This document shows, piece after piece, positions 59,855 to 64,000 of a stretch of 64,000 nt of DNA; within the stretch, counting starts at the first letter, position 1, and the number at the start of each line of letters is the position of its first letter. The stretch lies in the NCBI GenBank assembly GCA_019009955.1, contig CM032228.1:225492501-225556500 (forward strand). Reading direction: 5' to 3'. The notes under the pieces were generated by a model that was given only the letters and a program-made list of their open reading frames with translations, was not told where the DNA came from and did no database searches. The translations under genes were made by a program, and so were the position numbers. This DNA comes from Riptortus pedestris. Taxonomy: Eukaryota > Arthropoda > Insecta > Hemiptera > Alydidae.

Positions 59855-61819
59855 GTTTATTTGATAAGTGGATACTTTTTTTTTTATTTTAACTTTTGGA
59901 AAAACAATTATTACAGCATTTTTATTTTAACATATACAAAATAAAAATGTTGAGAAAATGTGTTTGAAAAAGCTTGAAAAATTACCATTTGCAAGAAAGT
60001 TTCTTTTAATGACTCAAAACCGTTCAAAATGTTTTAAAATAATAATTAATAGTTATTCTAGGTCCCGTGCCCAAACAGTCAAAATTTAGTATTCCTGCTC
60101 TTCTTACTAATTCTAATATATAAATATGTAATGAATGAAATATAATTATTTCAATAGTATATCAATATCAAGATATAGAATCTGTCAACAGTTGAATGGT
60201 TGGAAAAATGTTATTTATTTTTTAACGGCCACTTAAGTGAAGTTTTCGTTAATTTTTTAATCAAATCAGTTAAGTGGAGCATCAAGAAGTTTATTCCCCT
60301 TGGGAACTACCGTAACTTATCTTGAATTCCTTTTTTTTTTCTAATAAAATAAATAAATAGCAGTGCAAAAGAAATTGGATTAAACCCATATACTAGATTT
60401 ATAAGAAATGGGTGACAATCACTCTATCGAGTGCCGTAAAAAGAAAAAAATATTGGACAACAGCATCTATCTATTGCTTAAGGGCTGAGAGGTCCAATCA
60501 AGCAGTAAATCTCTTTGTTCTGAACAGTCCCTTGGCCCTAGGCAATAGTTTAAGAGGGTCCACACAGAAAAAGTACTATGACAGTCTCCAAACGTTGGCG
60601 GTGGTATAAGAGGAACACATCAACGAGGAAAACCTTCACGATAATATATTGCCAATTCTACAAAACTTCAGGTCTTATTTCTACCAATCTATTGCGAATT
60701 CATCAATGATTGGATTGGTTTTGTTTATCCTTAAAGTAATTAAATAGACATGTTCTCCAGAAATCAGTTATAAAACTGAAGTCATAAAAATTAAGAACAG
60801 CGCGAAAACTGATGTAAACGAAAGACCATATTTTTCTAATAACAGAAAAAATATATTAAATTCAAAGACAATTACGAGAAAAGAAATTGTGAGCACTTTT
60901 ATGTGGTAAACTGATTTTTTAATTTTTGTATAAGCCCTTTTGATTGCAGAAACCTAAAAGTTTCTCATGAAACCCGGTTTTTGTTTTATTTTATTTTTCT
61001 ACCAAAAACATGATTTGTTTATCACAAAATTTGGTGGAAACATACCCTTTTACGACCTAAAAAAACTGAAATTTCTTTAATTCAAAATATTTTTTTTTTA
61101 ATTTTATGTTGATTTTTGATTGACAAAGACAGTTTTTTTTTTTTCAAAATTAGAAGTGTTTTTTATTTCTTAGTTAATAAGTTTGCTTTCAAATAGTGTA
61201 AAAAAAGGGGAAATATTTGGCCAATAATGTAAGACAACTCAAAAGAAATTCTGATTTTAAATAATTATTAAAATTGAACTCGACGAAAAATATAAATATA
61301 ATATCACATCAGTAATTACAAATCGTTGAAGCAAGGTGTGTTCTAAGAATAAGCGAAAATAGTTTATTTTCTTCGTATTGAATATCAAATTTTAAATGGT
61401 TTCAGCCTGAAACAAAAATTATTAGTCCGATATTTTAATAATAAAAAAATGATTTATTAGATTCAACTGCCATTTATGAAGCAGACAATTTTAAAATAGT
61501 AAAAAGTTTTTACTAGCAGTATTTAAAATTAAATTAAAAAATAATAATAATAAAAGCTAATCATACATGTTATTTTACTAAAAAAAAGTTCAATTAAATT
61601 GGATACTTAAGCAAACTACATTCTCGTGCAATATTCTTGTTCATATTAATTTCGCTAATTAAAAAGGAAATCAATTTTTTCATGAGAAACTAATTTACCA
61701 TAAAAAATCTCATCCTTTTTCATCCCTCTTAACTAAGATTCACTTGATTTTATTTTACCCGCTATTAGGAAACATTTTCTTCTTATTCAAACAGTGATGA
61801 CGCCATTATTATTTTTGTT

Positions 61820-61823
<4 letters not shown>
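59855..61823. other. No recognised feature
   Basis: Two kilobases of AT-rich DNA. The 65-codon frame 60412-60609 shows no known motif. Homopolymer runs of T are common. Confidence 0.5.

Positions 61824-61880
<57 letters not shown>
61824..61880. repeat. (TA)n microsatellite
   Basis: About 28 TA units. Confidence 0.97.
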
Positions 61881-61883
<3 letters not shown>

Positions 61884-62688
61884 ATCGGCTTAAAATTTAT
61901 AAAGTGTAGTTTTAATTTTATGGGCATCCTACATTATTAATCGTAAGATGCCCTGTAATTGACAGGTTTATAAATAGAAGGAGTCAATACACTTCATAAG
62001 TTATTGCAGTGACATCTTAAACTTAAATACTTTTTATTCATGACATCATGCGTTTTAAAGTTTTCACAAAATATGATATTAATTGATATTTTTTATAATG
62101 TAAAATATATTTCATATAATATAAAATATCTCAGTATAGATTCTCATATTCCAGTTATATGCTAAAGTGTTTCTACACACGAAAATGATTGATTTTCTTA
62201 AAACACTTTTGCTTGTGCCTAGAAATAAGAATCATTTATTCTTACTTGTTTTAAGAAAGAGAATGTGTTATATAATTTTTGTAAAATAAGCTAATGTTTT
62301 GTGGCACGAACAGTATGGCTTTGCGTAAATGCGTGTGTGCTTTTAATTATTATTTTTTTTTAGAATATACATGATTTTGATTCATTTAAGACTAAGATGA
62401 ATCCCCCACCTTTCTATTACATACTGCTCTCATTTACAATTTAAATTCTGGAATATGAATTCCAAGTTTCTCCAATGCATAACGCCATAAGTTAACCGAC
62501 TATGGAAATAACCGTATATATTAGTAATGGAGATTCAGGCTGGGGGGGGGGGATTCTTAAACCATTTCAATATGGAGCAGAGAGATTTTAATTTCTTACT
62601 TAGGTCTTTTATTGCTCATTTATCTAAGTTTTCACTCACAGCTTTTCATAATCATTTTATCATGGGAACTGGTAAAGAGTACAAATTA

Positions 62689-62692
<4 letters not shown>
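61881..62692. other. No recognised feature
   Basis: Unassigned AT-rich DNA. Confidence 0.5.

Positions 62693-62738
<46 letters not shown>
62693..62738. repeat. (TA)n microsatellite
   Basis: About 23 TA units. The open frame through it is a repeat artefact. Confidence 0.97.
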
Positions 62739-62742
<4 letters not shown>

Positions 62743-64000
62743 ATTTTTGTTTTTGAGACGTTCATGGCTAGCTTATATAATAACTTATACGTGTTCCTTT
62801 ATTTACGGGAATGGGTGTTTGCATAAAATTTATTACATATTTTAGGCAATATATTCGTTAATACTAATTTTATAAGTACCGTTATAGGTTAAAATTGTGT
62901 TTAGAATACAGTTTTCAGAATCAGAAACTTATTTCGAAGTACGAAACGTGGCAAGTAATGAAAAAACAACTACTCAATTCAGAAATACGTCATTATACAT
63001 TCGTTCACCACTTCATGATCTACGGACTTACAAAATAATTTCAGAATAGAAATTACATTTTGGTATGAGATGTAAAATGAATTAATGTTTTTAAATGTAG
63101 TTATCTATTTTATACTGCTACAGGTAATTGGAATGTGACAAATAGTGAGGGCTGTGAATAATCCAGGCTTTGCATTTTGATGGGAAACCACCAAGATCCA
63201 GACAAATGGGCAATACAACTAGGCCAGTAATTAGTGTATACCGAATAAAATAAAATAAAACTGAGCAATTATTGACCAGTCTATTGAATTTTTTTTATAA
63301 CTAATCATTTATTGGCTGAAATATATTCAGGGTTAGTATAAATGGGATTCATAAATATATAAGATATATTCATAAATTACTCCCGTTAGTCACACATTAA
63401 GCAAACCATTGGCCTTGGAGTATATTTATCATGATTAACCATTACTCATAGGCGAAATTAGCCTTTATTCATTTATTCATACGATTTAGCCATCAATCAA
63501 TAATTGTCTCTGTACTCTGAAAGCAGCTTCCGACAACACACACAAACAAACAAAACTCAATGGTCGCAACTATAAGGCGTAGCCTTTGACTATGAAAACA
63601 TGACTAACTTTGTAAATACGATACTAGAAAAATACCAACCTGTTTACACTTGTGTATTGCTGATACAACAATTCAGACAAATAATCATTCCAGATTTATC
63701 TTTTGAACAGAGAACATGTCAAATATTTAGTCTTCTTTATGCGCTTCTATTCAAAAGTTAACCTTTGTAGATGTACTTTTTTTCTAAACCAGTGACCAGA
63801 GCTGCTACTCAAATAGCTGTCAAAGTCCAAGTTTTTTATTTTATTTTGAAAAACGCACCTCCTCCGTCAAGTCAGGGAAATAAAATTTAACAATTTGCCA
63901 ACGACAGACGGCAAGAGATACAAATACTGAACAAATATCCGCATATTAAGAATTTAATATCCCTCATCCGGTCTCGGCAGCCACTTAAAGGAGTTTTAGG
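62739..64000. other. No recognised feature
   Basis: Unassigned AT-rich DNA up to the window edge. Confidence 0.5.

Overview
This window looks like repeat-rich nuclear DNA of an animal, most likely an insect or other arthropod. It is AT-rich, has no operon-like gene layout, and carries (TA)n microsatellites, Helitrons, tRNA-derived SINEs, a piggyBac element, a Ty3/gypsy element, and non-LTR and Penelope-like relics. The only host gene I can support is one internal exon on the minus strand (32356-32510). It encodes the end of TM7 and helix 8 of an opsin-type receptor, so much of the window is probably intronic or intergenic sequence around a gene with very long introns. The species was not identified.

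Layout. 1-965: decayed Penelope-like reverse transcriptase (PLE, minus). 7.6-16.2 kb: three long copies of one interspersed repeat family, here called R1, plus two non-autonomous Helitrons, one of them inserted in the TA tract of an R1 copy. 16.2-19.3 kb: a hairpin cassette, a LINE 3' end bounded by (TA)n on both sides, and a second cassette bounded by (TA)n that carries a hammerhead-like motif. 20-25 kb: more R1, a decayed Helitron and a 144-bp higher-order minisatellite. 27.1-27.4 kb: a perfect 128-bp-arm palindrome with 14-bp target duplications. 30-31 kb: LINE RT relic and SINE. 32.4 kb: opsin exon. 33.07-34.51 kb: piggyBac-like element with TTAA ends. 35.7-36.2 kb: (TC)n tract. 36.7-47.6 kb: R1 copies (one nested in another, one inside a SINE), SINEs and a foldback.

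48.1-54.0 kb is the most unusual part. A Ty3/gypsy gag reads rightwards while pol reads leftwards, and the two frames meet head to head at about 51.4 kb. Both are truncated there, and the protease active site is lost. Inverted copies of an A-rich minisatellite lie on the two outer sides, and a 493-bp LTR lies only on the right.

54-59.4 kb: a large nested inverted repeat with hammerhead-like cores, then a cluster of four R1 copies. From 59.4 kb to the end there is a possible LTR, TA tracts and nothing else recognised.

The R1 family (at least 13 copies or fragments) explains most of the local structure. Its copies share two ends and an internal, variable (TA)n tract, but have three alternative middle segments. 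All calls come from reading the sequence; no database search was done.
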